From contig OX381708.1 of NCBI GenBank assembly GCA_947462335.1, positions 3,410,001 through 3,474,000 of the forward strand: a DNA stretch of 64,000 nt, read 5' to 3'. Below, in pieces: positions 1 to 11,400 of the stretch (position 1 is the first letter of the stretch; each line of letters opens with the position of its first letter). The notes below the pieces were generated by a model, which was not told the origin of the DNA, did not search any database, and worked only from the letters and a program-made list of their open reading frames with translations. The position numbers and the translations under genes were made by a program. The stretch is from Harmothoe impar (Eukaryota; Annelida; Polychaeta; Phyllodocida; Polynoidae).

Positions 1-249
1 TCTACTTACATGTGAAGGAAGTAAAGGCGTAACTCTGAATCATCAACGACGGATCAAAATTTCTGAAGGGAAGTACTTTGATCCGGGTGAGAAGTGTGTG
101 CGGCTACAACGTGAGGCGCCGTACCCGCTACCACGTCCACTTAGTGCCGGGACGACACGCCAGGCGGCGCGGTGGTGTAGGGGGAAAGAAAGCTTCGGGC
201 AATTGCCGCTGAATTGCGTCCCCGGGCCTTTGTGCTTTAAGGTTGATCG
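1..249. other. Unannotated flank of the retrotransposon
   Basis: No coding region, RNA gene or repeat is recognisable here. The retrotransposon's left inverted terminal repeat begins just after it, so this is presumably host flank, though outer element sequence cannot be excluded. Confidence 0.4.
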
Positions 250-250
250 C

Positions 251-277
251 TAGGGTAGATGTGGGTAATATTGCGCA
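251..277 (+). repeat. Left inverted terminal repeat of the DIRS-like element
   Basis: TAGGGTAGATGTGGGTAATA and the following bases match the reverse complement of 4810-4834 with about two differences. The inverted arrangement is the diagnostic terminal structure of DIRS elements. Confidence 0.75.
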
Positions 278-817
278 CCTAGTGACGATACCCAAATGTT
301 CTCAATAACTATAGTCCACTGTCATTAAGAACCATTAATATATGCAAATTGAAAAATATTGTTAAAAATTGAAAAAAAATCGAGAAAAAAATAAATCCCA
401 ATTGCAACCCCTTGTATGGTAAGTAGGGGCATAAACGTATAGGCCTAGCTAAATTTTGGGGTATTAAATGTTGTTATAATTGTAGTATATCCCTCACAAT
501 TGTGTCAAATTGCTCACCCATTGAACAACAGTGTATTTGGGTAATTCCGCTCATTTGTTTTCACACCCAACTGGCTAACTGAAAAATGTGCCTTTTAGGG
601 GGGAGGGGGGGTTGCGCGATATTGAAGCGGATACCGCTCGCTGGTATCCGAGTATAACTCGCCGGCGACCAGCATTGGAACTCGTCGTCATCGGTAACTT
701 AGCAACCGATCTATTGTGACGTAACTCGCCGATTTCAAAGGTTAACGATCGGTGCCTAGCCTCTAAAGACAATTACTGGTCTATTTCTAAGTTTTAAATT
801 GCCATCCATTATTCAAG

Positions 818-1795
818 ATGCGTAGAAGTGCAAGGAAAAGTACTAGCCAGTATGCCAGAGGCTGGACTACTGAGTCGGATGAACCTGAGAAGTCTCCAGC
901 CAAGAAAAAGTCTCCCAAGAAAAAGGAGAAGAAAGGTCAGTCAGTCCAGCAGTCAGTCCCCAGTTTTGATTTTGCTGCAACTGCCAAGCTGTTTGATGAC
1001 CGTATGACTAGAGTGGAGAAAACAATGGAGAGGGCTATGGAGCTTGTCACCAAAGGAGGTAGTAAATCCAGATCTTCCTCAGTTGGCTCTGGGAAATCTG
1101 CCAGATCATCTAGATCTTCCAGGTCCTCAAAGCACCACCATCGTCCAAGGTCATCATCTGCCACATCGACCTTGACCTCCTCATCGTCCCGCTGGACCGA
1201 GGAGTCCAGATCCCGCTCTAGGAGCAGGACAGGCCGCTACCGTCGTAAGAAGGTCCAAAAAATTGGTAAATATGACACTTCCAGATTCTTTGATGGGGAG
1301 AGTATTACCACTATGGATCAGTTATTCATTGCTAGCCTGAGCCAGATCAAGTATCTCCTGGAGAGGGGGGATGACGCTGTTAATTTCGTCGATCACCTAC
1401 TCCTCCTGGTGAAAAAGATTGAAACCCGCCTTTATGTCCCTGAGGCCATCATCAAGTATGACAAGGACATGAAGACAAGGGCTGCAGATAAGGGCACGCA
1501 CATCCTCTCTGACACAGAGTCCAACTTCACCAATTCTGCCTTCTGCTATGACAACACCTGGGCTGCCAGGAAGGCTCAGGCCGCCAACAACAAGCAGAAG
1601 TCAGGGTCAGCCAGTGGGGGTGGTAAGCGCTCGTCCACTAGCACCTCCTGCAACAACTGGAATTTTGCGCCAGACAGCTGCCACTCCCCTGCATGTAAGT
1701 ACCCTCACATTTGCAAATTCTGTAGGTCGCCTTCTCATAAGGGCAGCGAGTGCTCCGCCAAGGCCGCTGATGTCGGCCCTGCTGGCCCTAAGTGA
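818..1795 (+). CDS. gag-like protein of the DIRS-like element
   Basis: This 325-residue ORF has a Lys-rich N-terminus (about residues 24-40) and a Ser/Arg-rich stretch (about 80-140), both suited to nucleic-acid binding. It ends in a Cys/His cluster at about 278-312 with pattern C-x9-C-x4-C-x3-H-x-C-x2-C-x4-H-x4-C. A C-terminal cluster of this kind is typical of DIRS-group gag proteins, which package the RNA intermediate. The middle of the protein has no motif I recognise. The first ATG after the AT-rich leader is taken as start. The RT ORF follows 66 bases later, so internal initiation or readthrough is needed for its expression. Confidence 0.8.
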   Translation: MRRSARKSTSQYARGWTTESDEPEKSPAKKKSPKKKEKKGQSVQQSVPSFDFAATAKLFDDRMTRVEKTMERAMELVTKGGSKSRSSSVGSGKSARSSRSSRSSKHHHRPRSSSATSTLTSSSSRWTEESRSRSRSRTGRYRRKKVQKIGKYDTSRFFDGESITTMDQLFIASLSQIKYLLERGDDAVNFVDHLLLLVKKIETRLYVPEAIIKYDKDMKTRAADKGTHILSDTESNFTNSAFCYDNTWAARKAQAANNKQKSGSASGGGKRSSTSTSCNNWNFAPDSCHSPACKYPHICKFCRSPSHKGSECSAKAADVGPAGPK

Positions 1796-1861
1796 GATGG
1801 GGCCCTGGTCGGCGGGCCGCCTGTCAGCGGACACCCTAATGACGTCATTGACTGTTGTGTT

Positions 1862-3640
1862 ATGAATGTTCTGGCAGCGGCCACACCCAATGATGTCAGT
1901 ATTCTGGTGGCCCCCGCCAGCCCCTTGTTAGCCCTGGATGAGTCACCGCGTATGGATTATGGCTTCCAGGACTGTGTTTCTTCACCTGCTGTTCCTCCTC
2001 ATGGTGATTTCTACCCAGTGTACTCTGTTAATTGTGACGAGCGCCCTCCTATTAATGTTTATGGCAGCTGCCTGGAGGGTTATTGTCTTTGCTCACATTA
2101 CATTGGTCACAACACCGTGGACCTTAAACCCTGTCGTGCAGCGGATTACCTATTTGGGTCAAGGTCCCCTTCTACACTATCTGATCATGACCGCCAATAT
2201 ATCTGGTATGGTCTCACCAACGGGTTTAAAATAGTCGATGATGATTGCCCGGCCGAGTACGAGTGTAGCAATTATGACTCTATCCTAGCTGACAACTTCA
2301 AGTCTCAGATGCACGAGACTATTGTGGAGGAATTGTCAACAGGCAGGGTCACCAAGGTCAACCACAAACCGAGGTGTGTACACTCCTTAGGTGCCGTGGA
2401 GAAAAACAACGGCAAATTACGACCCATAACGGACTGCTCACGGCCTGACACCAAAAGCATCAACAACTACATGGAGACCACCTTCAGACACTTTAAGTAC
2501 AACTCAGTCGATGATGTGGTCAACATCTTGATGCCTGCTGACTACATGTGTGTCGTAGACATCAGCTCAGCCTATCGTACAGTCAATGTCCACAGTTCCC
2601 AATTGCAATTCCAGGGGTTCTCGTGGGACTTGGGGGAAGGCCAATCCTATTTTCTGGATAATAGGTTGTGTTTCGGGCTTCGCTCGGCCCCCAATATCTT
2701 CACATCTATATCTGACTTTGTGGTAGCAGTGGTTAGGTCCAAAGGTGTCCAGCACATAATCAACTACCTTGATGACTTTATAATAGTCTCCAAGAGCTAT
2801 GATGACTGCATGTACCAGAGAAGCATCCTAACTGATACTCTCACAGAGTTGGGCTTTGCTGTGTCGTGGAAGAAGGTCACCGACCAATCTAGGGTTACAA
2901 CCTTCCTCGGCATTACCATTAACAGTTCGGACATGTCTCTCAGCCTGCCACAAGATAAAGTGGACAAATTGAAGACGTCTATCCTAGAAGTCTACAACAT
3001 GAGCTCTGTCCCCAAGAAAACCATTGAGAGTATTGGTGGACAGATGAGCTTTTGTTCATATGTCATCCGCGGTGGCCGCACCTTCAGCCGTAGATTGTTC
3101 GACCTCTGCTCCAAAGTAGACAAAAAGGGCATGGTCCCTATAGACAAACATGTGCGCATGGACTTCGACTGGTGGATAAGATTCTGCCAGACATTCAATT
3201 GCAGGGCCCTCATCCCACGCCCTGCATCCCACACTCCCATGGTGTCAGACGCCTCCTCTCGTGGCTTCGGCGCCTGGTGCGGGAAGGATTGGTTCTTCGG
3301 TAAATGGAACAAAACCGATGAAATCACCTTCGACCCGGGTTGTGGTCATTACCTGGAGTCTCCTACCTCTGACCCGGTGGAAAAGAACATAAACCTCTAT
3401 GAGCTCTGGCCAGTCTTACTCGGAGCCAAGCGCTGGGGGAAATCCTTGAGAAATTCACAAGTCACAGTGGTCACAGACAACATGCAGGTGCTGGCCATGA
3501 TCAATTCTGGACGTAGTTCGAACAGCACCTGCATGGCCTGGCTCAGGGAATTGTTTTGGTTTTGCTTTATTTATAATCTAGACCTTCATGCAGTGTACAT
3601 TCGTTCTCTTAGCCGATGCATTGTCCAGGTTAGCGTATAA
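1862..3640 (+). CDS. Reverse transcriptase-RNase H of the DIRS-like element
   Basis: This 592-residue ORF holds a reverse transcriptase domain with the catalytic YLDD at residues 302-305 and an upstream finger/palm region around 165-290. An RNase H domain follows, with acidic residues at about D463 (SDAS), E514 (YELWP) and D539 (VTDN). The protein would copy element RNA into DNA. At about 3600-3612 the frame is lost: the family's expected last RNase H block, an ALSRL-like motif, is found in another frame immediately downstream. This copy therefore makes a C-terminally truncated RNase H. The frameshift is seen directly; its effect on activity is inferred. Confidence 0.85.
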   Translation: MNVLAAATPNDVSILVAPASPLLALDESPRMDYGFQDCVSSPAVPPHGDFYPVYSVNCDERPPINVYGSCLEGYCLCSHYIGHNTVDLKPCRAADYLFGSRSPSTLSDHDRQYIWYGLTNGFKIVDDDCPAEYECSNYDSILADNFKSQMHETIVEELSTGRVTKVNHKPRCVHSLGAVEKNNGKLRPITDCSRPDTKSINNYMETTFRHFKYNSVDDVVNILMPADYMCVVDISSAYRTVNVHSSQLQFQGFSWDLGEGQSYFLDNRLCFGLRSAPNIFTSISDFVVAVVRSKGVQHIINYLDDFIIVSKSYDDCMYQRSILTDTLTELGFAVSWKKVTDQSRVTTFLGITINSSDMSLSLPQDKVDKLKTSILEVYNMSSVPKKTIESIGGQMSFCSYVIRGGRTFSRRLFDLCSKVDKKGMVPIDKHVRMDFDWWIRFCQTFNCRALIPRPASHTPMVSDASSRGFGAWCGKDWFFGKWNKTDEITFDPGCGHYLESPTSDPVEKNINLYELWPVLLGAKRWGKSLRNSQVTVVTDNMQVLAMINSGRSSNSTCMAWLRELFWFCFIYNLDLHAVYIRSLSRCIVQVSV

Positions 3641-3685
3641 GAAGTTCCCCGCCAAATGCCAAAAGCTGTTAGATGACAGTTTCAT

Positions 3686-4657
3686 GTGTTGCTCCTTGCA
3701 GGAACCACGCTGCACCGGTTGAAGCAACGTCAGGGTGTCTATCAGAAGTCTGCAATATCCAAGGCGACACATAGGGCCCGCAAATTTCAACTCAGGCGCT
3801 ACACTGTTTTCTGCCAAAAGTATGGACTCACCGCCTACCCCTGCTCAGCTCCGCAGGCGTCTCTGTATGTCACATACCTCGCTTCCAGACTGTCTCCTGC
3901 ATCGACAGCAAACTACATGTCAGCTGTCTGGTATCATCACAGGTCCATTGGATTACCTACTTGTGAACATGATTGCCAGTTGCAAGCAACCTTGAAGGGC
4001 ATCTCTAGGAGAAATTGTAAGCCCAAGGTAATTAAGCATGCACTAACCCCAGCTGACCTCTTGCTCATGTTTAAACATTTGAATGTTAGGCACTCATCTG
4101 ACCTAGTGTTCTGGTCTGCCTTAACACTCTCATTCCGAGCACTCCTGAGGAAGTCCCACGTCACACCGTCACCCCACTATTTGAAAGCTGCAGATATTAA
4201 GTTCTGTGGTGATTTTATGATAGTGACAGTGAGATCCTCAAAAACTGACCAATTCGGGAAGAACCCCCAAGTCATCACAATTCGTTCGGTTCCTTCCTCT
4301 CCCCTGTGCCCAGTGATCCACTTGAAGGAGCTGTACGCTCGTAGGAAGCCGTCACCGAAGGACTCTGTGTTCACTGTTCGGCACGAGGGGAAACTGTTAC
4401 CAATGTCCTACTCCTATTACAACAAGAGACTCAAGGATCTAGCAGCTCTCATAGGGCTAGATCCTGGGTTGGTGTCCACCCACTCAGCACGTCATGGTGG
4501 CGCCACCTACCTCCAGTCACTGAACCTACCAATGGACTTCATCAAGGCAAGGGGCAATTGGAAGTCCAGTTGTGTCTTGAACTACTTGCATCCGTCCCTA
4601 GCTCACAAACTCTCACGCGATGATGTTGTCGCCAGAGACCTGTCAACTTACATCTGA
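3686..4657 (+). CDS. Tyrosine recombinase of the DIRS-like element
   Basis: This 323-residue ORF has the catalytic layout of phage-integrase-family recombinases. There is an Arg in the FRALLR segment near residue 152, an H-x-x-R box (HSAR, about H266 and R269) followed by His270, and the nucleophile Tyr300 in NYLHP. It would integrate the DNA copy by strand exchange without target-site duplication. The ORF is uninterrupted. Its true start may lie further upstream because the first 30 or so codons overlap the region of the RT frameshift. DIRS elements commonly overlap these ORFs. Confidence 0.85.
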   Translation: MLLLAGTTLHRLKQRQGVYQKSAISKATHRARKFQLRRYTVFCQKYGLTAYPCSAPQASLYVTYLASRLSPASTANYMSAVWYHHRSIGLPTCEHDCQLQATLKGISRRNCKPKVIKHALTPADLLLMFKHLNVRHSSDLVFWSALTLSFRALLRKSHVTPSPHYLKAADIKFCGDFMIVTVRSSKTDQFGKNPQVITIRSVPSSPLCPVIHLKELYARRKPSPKDSVFTVRHEGKLLPMSYSYYNKRLKDLAALIGLDPGLVSTHSARHGGATYLQSLNLPMDFIKARGNWKSSCVLNYLHPSLAHKLSRDDVVARDLSTYI

Positions 4658-4809
4658 GTCAAAGACTGTTATTTGGGTGGTTTGGCCTCTATGTTATCAT
4701 ATACTTGCCAAATTACCGCCTTTGTCATATCTCTTCATATGTGAGACTAGTATATTACTGTTAGCTACCCCTCATCAATTGGTCCGCCCCAGAGAGCTTA
4801 TACCACATG

Positions 4810-4834
4810 TGCGATATTACCCACATTTACCCTA
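4810..4834 (-). repeat. Right inverted terminal repeat of the DIRS-like element
   Basis: This is the reverse complement of 251-277 with about two differences. It lies about 150 bases after the recombinase stop codon. Confidence 0.75.
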
Positions 4835-5009
4835 ACAACTAGAAAAGTAAATCAAGAGGACCATTTTACTGACCGCAACACAAAAAACGTTTAATTGTGG
4901 AGAATGTACTACCTAAAATACTGAAATTTTGTTCCAATTATTGTAACTAAAACAGGGAAGGTCCAATTTATCAGCCAATCCAATTTTGGCAACCTTCCCC
5001 TACCAGTAG

Positions 5010-5740
5010 AGTCTTTTTTGACTAGCTCTATCCCGGATGTATGGAAGGTTGGGACTATTGTCCCTCTACAAAAGGATGGTGACAAGTCGGAAGTATCTAA
5101 CCTGAGACCTGTTACTCTACTGCCTGTAATTGGAAAATTATTAGAAAAAATAGTTAATGACAGGTTAATTAACTATTTAGAAGATAGGCCCTAATGATAT
5201 TTTGGATCCTAATCAAGGAGGTTTCAGGTCAGATCACTCTACTATAAGCACTGTTAGTTATTTCACTGATGATATTTATACAGAGTTGAATACAAGGCAG
5301 TATATACTGTCTACATTCATCGATTTAAAGAAGGCTTTCGACACCCGATTTTATTAGAAAAATTATCCAAAATTGGTGACAGAGGCCTTCTTAAAAAATG
5401 GCTGGCTTGCTATCTCAGTAATAGAAAGCAACGCACGTCTGCTAATGATGGAATGTCGGGGGAGGGTGTGGTCACGTGTGGAGTCCCCCAGGGCTCCATA
5501 TTGGGCCAGACCTTTTCCTGGTGTATAGAAATGACCTTGGAAAAGTGATAAAAAATTGTTCTGTATATTTATACGTGGATGATACAGTCATTTCTATGAC
5601 AGGTCATGACTAAGAGAGACTTACTGCTGTGATGGAGGAGGATCTGGTGATTTTACAACACTGGTTTAGAAAAAATAAGCTTACTTTGAACACTAAGAAA
5701 ACAAATTATATGATACCCAGTCATCTTTTACTATGTAGTA
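5010..5740 (+). pseudogene. LINE reverse transcriptase pseudogene, 5' part
   Basis: Translation in shifting plus frames gives a non-LTR reverse transcriptase. The order is a KDGDKSEVSNLRPV segment, then GFRSDHST, an FIDLKKAFDT palm motif, GVPQGSILG, and a YVDD catalytic box near 5573. Stops and frameshifts (for example near 5190, 5345 and 5505) show it is dead. It resembles the jockey/CR1/RTE-type RTs of animals, but the exact clade cannot be told. The sequence is cut at about 5740 by an inserted element and resumes near 7400. Confidence 0.8.
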
Positions 5741-6075
5741 GCAGGGAGCCATTTCACCGCATCCATGATAGAATACCAACATGCGGCACCCACATGCGGC
5801 CCTCATACGGATTTTTTTTGGAATAATCATTTTTCCATTTCTGGACCATTGCCGTGTTGTGTCCGTATGTTTCAGCTATTTTTTTACATTTCCGTATGTG
5901 ACATATGGCACTCACCTGGCCCAATTGTAAAATTGTGCAAAAACCAGTCTACATTCCGGGGAACCCCTAGGGAAATCCCTCTGTGACGTCATAATATGTA
6001 GCAACATACAGAGGTAGCCTGGGGATGGTGTATATAGGGTCCGTATGTTGGGGATTGTCCAAAAAGAGACAGGGG

Positions 6076-6312
6076 AGGTCGGGGTATGGACTGGGGAGGT
6101 CGGGGTATGGACTGGGGAGGTCGGGGTATGGACAGGGGAGGTCGGGGTATAGACTGGGAAGGCCGGGGTATAGACTGGGGAGGTTGGGGTATGGACTGGG
6201 GAGGTCGGGGTATGGACTGGGGAGGTCGGGGTATAGACTGGGAAGGCCGGGGTATGGACTGGGGAGGTCGGGGTATGGACTGGGGAGGTCGGGGTATGGA
6301 CTGGGGAGGTGA
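6076..6312 (+). repeat. 21-bp minisatellite (GGGGTATGGACTGGGGAGGTC type)
   Basis: About eleven 21-bp units with few variants. Because the unit length is a multiple of three and the unit lacks stops, several frames on both strands are open. These ORFs are repeat artefacts, not genes. Confidence 0.9.
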
Positions 6313-6681
6313 GGGGAATGGACAGGTGACCATAGGATGGACAGAGGACGGACAGGTACATGTCCTTCACACACACATACCAACATGGATCCACACAGGG
6401 GAGAAACCTCTCTTGTGTTACCTACCTTACAACGGTTGTTTTTAAAGTGCATATATATATATGGTAAAAAAAATGGCCCTAGAATTATTTTAACGAATAG
6501 ATAAGTAAAGTCCAACTACTACCTTAATAATAAAAATAAATAAAAAATTAAAATATTGAGTTTCATAGAAATTATACCAAAAAAATGTCTTTTCTTCTGT
6601 AACTCGGTATATAATGGCCCTACGGAGCTAAGACTCTGCCTATAGGTTATAGGTTTTATGGCTGAACTTTCTCTTCTACTA

Positions 6682-6995
6682 CATTCCCAGTGCCCTCCCC
6701 ACCTTCCCTGTCCCCTACCCGACCTCCCCTGTCTCTTCCCCAACATTCCCAGTGCCCTCCCCACCTTCCCTGTCCCCTACCCGACCTCCCCTGTCTCTTC
6801 TACTACATTCCCAGTGTCTTTCCTGACCTTCCCTGTCCCAGGTCCGACCTCCCCTGTCTCTTCCCCAACATTCCCAGTGCCCTCCCCACCTTCCCTGTCC
6901 CCTACCCGACCTCCCCTGTCTCTTCTACTACATTCCCAGTGCCCTCCCCACCTTCCCTGTCCCTCCCCCGACCTCTCCTGTCCCTTCTCCAACTT
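6682..6995 (+). repeat. 62-63-bp minisatellite
   Basis: CATTCCCAGTG starts at 6682, 6744, 6806, 6869 and 6931, giving about five C/T-rich units. Two unit types, ending TCTTCCCCAA or TCTTCTACTA, are interspersed. Confidence 0.9.
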
Positions 6996-7399
6996 CTCCT
7001 GTCCCTTCCCCGACCTAATCTCTAGACCAAAAACAACATGCGGACCCCTTTTACAACATGCGGCCCTACATACGGCCCTTTTTTCACCATTTTCTCAATA
7101 TATGCTGCCCCTAGACCTGCCACATTCAAGGGGAAATATACGGACCATATACGGATTTTTTGATCTCCACATTATGTGGTGAAATGGAAAAACGCCACAT
7201 TTGAATACGGACCCCCCACATTTGAATACGGATCTCCACATATTATGTGGTGAAACGGAAAAACGCCATATGTCACATACGGACCCCCCATATGAGTCAT
7301 ACGGGGGGTCCATATTATGTGGTGAAATGGGCTCCAGGACAGGAATACATGAGGTTTGTTTAACAGTGGTTATGTGCATATTTATGATTATTTTGGTAT

Positions 7400-7953
7400 G
7401 TACATGGAGCAGGCTAAAGGCTATTAGCAAGTGTAAATTGAAAGAAATTTATCACCATACCCTCCATTTTGGTACTACTCCCATAGCCAGAGTCCAGAGT
7501 GTGAAATACCTAGGTATTACCCTCGATCCAGTATTGAACTTCAACAAACATGCAGAAGGGGTGTTTAGAAAAATTGTCTTCAACATTTTCCAGTTAGCCT
7601 TTCTTAAAGAATCCATGACTGTTTCCGTGAGATTAAAAATGTACAAAACCATGATACTTCCGCATATAGATTATGGAGATATATTATATGATGTAGCTGG
7701 AAAGTATATATTGGATAAAATCCAAGTGGCTGAGAAGAAAGCCTTGAGAATGTGTTTGGATGTTGATCATAGATATCCCACCATCCTCACACATCAGGAG
7801 GCGGGTATATCTTCTCTACTACCTAGACATAGGATGCACCTTGTTAGTTTTATGTATAAACAAAAAGGTAATCCTGATATTATCTTATTACATTTTCTTT
7901 TAGAATTTCATTCATATCAACAAATCGAAATATTTCATTCCACGTATGACTAA
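7400..7953 (+). pseudogene. LINE reverse transcriptase pseudogene, 3' part
   Basis: An open stretch of about 180 codons encodes the C-terminal part of a non-LTR reverse transcriptase ORF. A VKYLGITLDPVLNF-type thumb segment is followed by a YKTMILPHIDYGDILYD-type region and a KIQVAEKKALRM-type segment. It is the direct continuation of the RT pseudogene ending near 5740. The open frame actually starts inside the inserted element at about 7201, but only the part from about 7400 is LINE-derived. Confidence 0.75.
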
Positions 7954-7989
7954 ATGAAGTCCACTTATCTATCACAATATTTGGATTTT

Positions 7990-8190
7990 GGTTCATTCCG
8001 AGTCAGATCGCCAGTGCGGCTTGTAGGATCAGCTCAAAGTCAGGGTGCGGCTTATCCGTGAGTTTTTAGATGTATACTACAGTATTAGAGTCACCACAAT
8101 CAGATGCTCTGATAGGCTTATATATGATTCTCCTATGTTACGGGTGCGGCTTATACGTGAGTTAGGCTTGTACGCAAGGTTTTACGGTAC
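7990..8190 (+). repeat. GTGCGGCTTATACG repeat family, copy 1
   Basis: This holds GTGCGGCTTATCCGTGAG and ends in TTAGGCTTGTACGCAAGG-TTTTACGGTA. Closely similar ends occur at 36,460-36,496, 58,478-58,540 and 60,049-60,170, so it is a dispersed repeat of unknown class. No coding capacity is visible. Confidence 0.6.
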
Positions 8191-8259
8191 TATTTTATCA
8201 AACAAGAACCAAAATCCTGAGTCTCTTGTGATCTACACTTTCAATCATATTCTCTTGTC

Positions 8260-8265
8260 TTTATT
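8260..8265 (-). terminator. Candidate poly(A) signal of the cysteine-rich gene
   Basis: Plus-strand TTTATT is AATAAA on the minus strand, about 147 bases past the stop codon of the minus-strand gene. Confidence 0.4.
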
Positions 8266-8411
8266 ATTTCAGATTGTTTTGAACTTTTGATATGCGATGG
8301 ACCTCTCTTTGCAATCCACCCACATAATTTTGATTCATTAGAAGAACACATGCTTTCAATAAGTGGCAATTTGCCCTTCATTAAGATCTGCATCTGATGG
8401 GGCAGTTAACA

Positions 8412-11400
8412 TCAGCAGGAGGAGGAGCCTGGAGGCGTCTGTTTGTCTGCAGGGCATGGTGTAGGTGAACCACTGCCTGCCGGACAGAAGTGGTCGGCAG
8501 GACAGATGAGGGATGTGGACAGTGTGCTGCCGGGGGGACAGAAGTAGCCCGCTGTACAGGTCCCTGTAGGGTTAGCCGCTCCTTTCCTCCTACAGTAGGA
8601 GCCTGCAGGACATATCAGACAGGAGTCAGCCCCCGAGCGGTCCACAACAGGCTTGTAGTACCCGTCAGGACAATCATAGCACCTGTAACCACTGGAATAC
8701 CTTCCCTTGGAGCAAAGACTGGGTTCTGTAAGAGAATAAGAAAATTCAATGTATGTACAACAGCTTTAATCACAGTAACCATTTTTTTTAGAGAGTGAAA
8801 CCCTTTCCAAATGCTAGGTCTGCATGTGTCAAACAGTTTTTCAAAAACCTCTTAACCTGAATCCCTGAAGCAGACACTGACTTCTATAGATCTAATGGGA
8901 TTCATATAAATCATGTCACATACTTGGCACACACAGCAGAGACTAACATTGTGGATATAACTGTTTGTATGGTAATCCATGTAAGAACATCGAGTAATGT
9001 ATTGATAAAACATGAAGTAACATAAGTGTATAACTAGTTCTTAGCTTGAGAGCTTCTATAATTGTATGAAGGAGAGAAAGTTAAATATTCTTACTGCTAT
9101 TGTGGCAGTCTGATGCTGATGTTGATCCAGCATATGAGTACCCAGGACATTGTCTTACAAAACCTCCAGGGCAGTAGTGGTTCTCAGGGCACAGGAAGGC
9201 TGTGGAGGAGTTACTCCCTTTAGGACAGTAGTAACCTGCAGGACACTGCTTGTAACCTGTGTTAGCTAAACCTGAACAGTAGGAGCCTGCTGGACAAATA
9301 GTACATGCCTCATAACCTATTCCAGCGTGGTCCTTGTAGGTTCCTTCAGGACATGGCACACAATGCATCCCACTCCTATAGTAACCACTGCTACACTCAA
9401 CGGTGTCTGAAAGGGATTGATTCACATTCACTAACAGTATTCAATATTGCTGAGAAGGACACCCAGCAGCATCGTCACATAGCCTTATAGACTAAATAGC
9501 TGTTCAGGTAAATCCATGATATTTTTATGATATAGACCAACTGACTACAATCAGACATTTGTACTTTGGAATCTGAAAAATTATTTCTGAACAACTATCA
9601 TGTTATACACGAACAAACTAGAAGATGTTTAAACCTTGAAACTAACTACGATATCTGATTCCTTACCAATAACAGTGCATTGAGCCAAGTCTCTTGATCC
9701 AGATATGGAAGTAGTTCCCGACAAACACTGTGCTGGGGCAGCGACACCAGCCATACAGTAATAGCCAACGGGACAAAGCTGCTCTGTGGGTGTAGTGCTT
9801 CTGATTGGACAGTAGTACCCAGGGGCACATGACCCAGAAGGTGTGGCTAAACCAGGGCGCTCACAGTATTTACCTTCCTCACACGATACACAGATGTGGG
9901 AGCCGTTACCATGACTCCACCCAGGCTGGTAGGTGCCAGCGGGGCAGTCTACACATCCACTGCTACGTTCTGTGTATGTTCCTGGACCACAGTTTGCATC
10001 TATAAGAAATTATTAATATCAAATCAGTGAACTTTTATGTTACAAATTGTCAATTTGATGCTAAAATGTATGCAATCAGTTAGCTGGTTACCCTAACCAG
10101 TATTATATACATAATACCAATAATCTGTGTTAAAGAACAATAAAATACTGCCACCAAATTGCCCTTTCCAGTATTCCACAGCCTTTCAGTTCAACACATT
10201 TATTTTTGTATTACATTATCGTTTTTTGCATTCATATCTTATCACAAATCAAATATGTACTTTCTAAATAAATATTCCGAACTATAGGAACTGCAACCTA
10301 CAACTCCTACAACTTGATTCAGAAGTTGCACCATTCTCAGAGGTCATCCCAGCGGGACAGTTCACAGGAGTGCCAGTGCGCGAAGGGCAGTAGTGACCCT
10401 CTGGACAGAGTTTCCCGTATGGCATAGTGCTTCCTCCAGGACAGTAGTACCCTGCCTGGCATGAACCAGACACTCGACTTGCATTAGGTAATGCACAATA
10501 ACTCCCAGGATCACACGGCTTGCAGCTTGCGATGCCCTCTGTGGATATGGTTGATGGTTGGTAGGTTCCCACTGGGCATGGTGCACACTCTGAGCCATTC
10601 TTGTACATGCCAGGGGGACAGGGGCTGGACACTGAAACTAAACAGCAGCAGTACATGTCTTAGGTTTGATATTTTAGTAAGGAGGTACATACTTCACACG
10701 GACCTACTTTCGATTTGCCTATTAAAGCGGCATAATCACTGAGCATGACCTATTCAAAATTCTAGTACTTTTCTAGTCTACTATGTGGTAGCTGCCCGTG
10801 TTGTGATATTGCTCTTTTGACATGATGGAGAGAAGGGCAGAGTACAGTATGACCAAATTATGAGGCAGCAATATTCAAACATAAATAATTATCAATCATA
10901 GAGATAGTTGTGTAAATAAGCTAAGATATTTGTCTACATATTCATTTCATAAGCATAAGCATATATGCAAGATGTTTATGATAATTATAATTTAAATGTC
11001 AAATTTGAATTGTAAATTAGAAGGGGAGGTCAATGAACTGAGACTGGTTTATAAATAGGTAGAAACATACAAACCTTCAAGACACTCAGAGACAGCCTTG
11101 GCACCATGTTTTGAAGTGGTCTCCTTTGGGCACTTGATTGGTGCTGTGTTGTTAGCAGGGCAGTAGAATAGTTTGGGACATAGGGTACCTAGCGGACTTG
11201 TAGACCAAGTAGGACAATGATAGCCAGCAAATAGACAGGGTCCATTGGGGGCCGTTTGACCGGGAGCAGCGCAGTACTGTCCTGTTGGGCACGGCTGGCA
11301 GTACCCAACACCGCCCGTAACCCACGAGGGCTGGAACGTACCACTCGGGCATTTAGAACATCTACTAGAAGAGCGATATTGCCCAGGAGGACAGACATCA

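Larger units (their letters stand above)
250..4842 (+). mobile_element. DIRS-like tyrosine-recombinase retrotransposon
   Basis: Three consecutive plus-strand ORFs encode a gag-like protein, a reverse transcriptase-RNase H and a tyrosine recombinase, the gene order of DIRS/Ngaro-type retrotransposons. Inverted terminal repeats bound the unit (251-277 against 4810-4834). DIRS-group elements integrate with a tyrosine recombinase instead of a DDE integrase and have no classical LTRs. No methyltransferase domain is evident, which leans to a Ngaro-like or reduced DIRS type, but inverted rather than split direct repeats lean to DIRS. The AT-rich segment 280-817 is the 5' leader. The only clear damage is a frameshift near the end of the RNase H region, so the copy looks young. 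Confidence 0.85.
5745..7335. mobile_element. Inverted-repeat element nested in the LINE
   Basis: The left end (GGAGCCATTTCACC, 5745 onward) and the right end (reverse complement GGAGCCCATTTCACC, ending 7335) form terminal inverted repeats. The insert splits the LINE reverse transcriptase between its YVDD-proximal part and its C-terminal part. Subterminal motifs such as CATACGGAC and ATGCGGCCC recur at both ends. No transposase is encoded, so it is non-autonomous. Most of the interior is two minisatellites. A remnant with the same end sequence lies at about 36,112-36,165. Confidence 0.65.

Noticed and set aside
5912..7182. Pro/Tyr/Ser-repeat and Gly/Arg-repeat ORFs on both strands
   Set aside because: Products of the 21-bp and 62-bp minisatellites inside a non-autonomous element.
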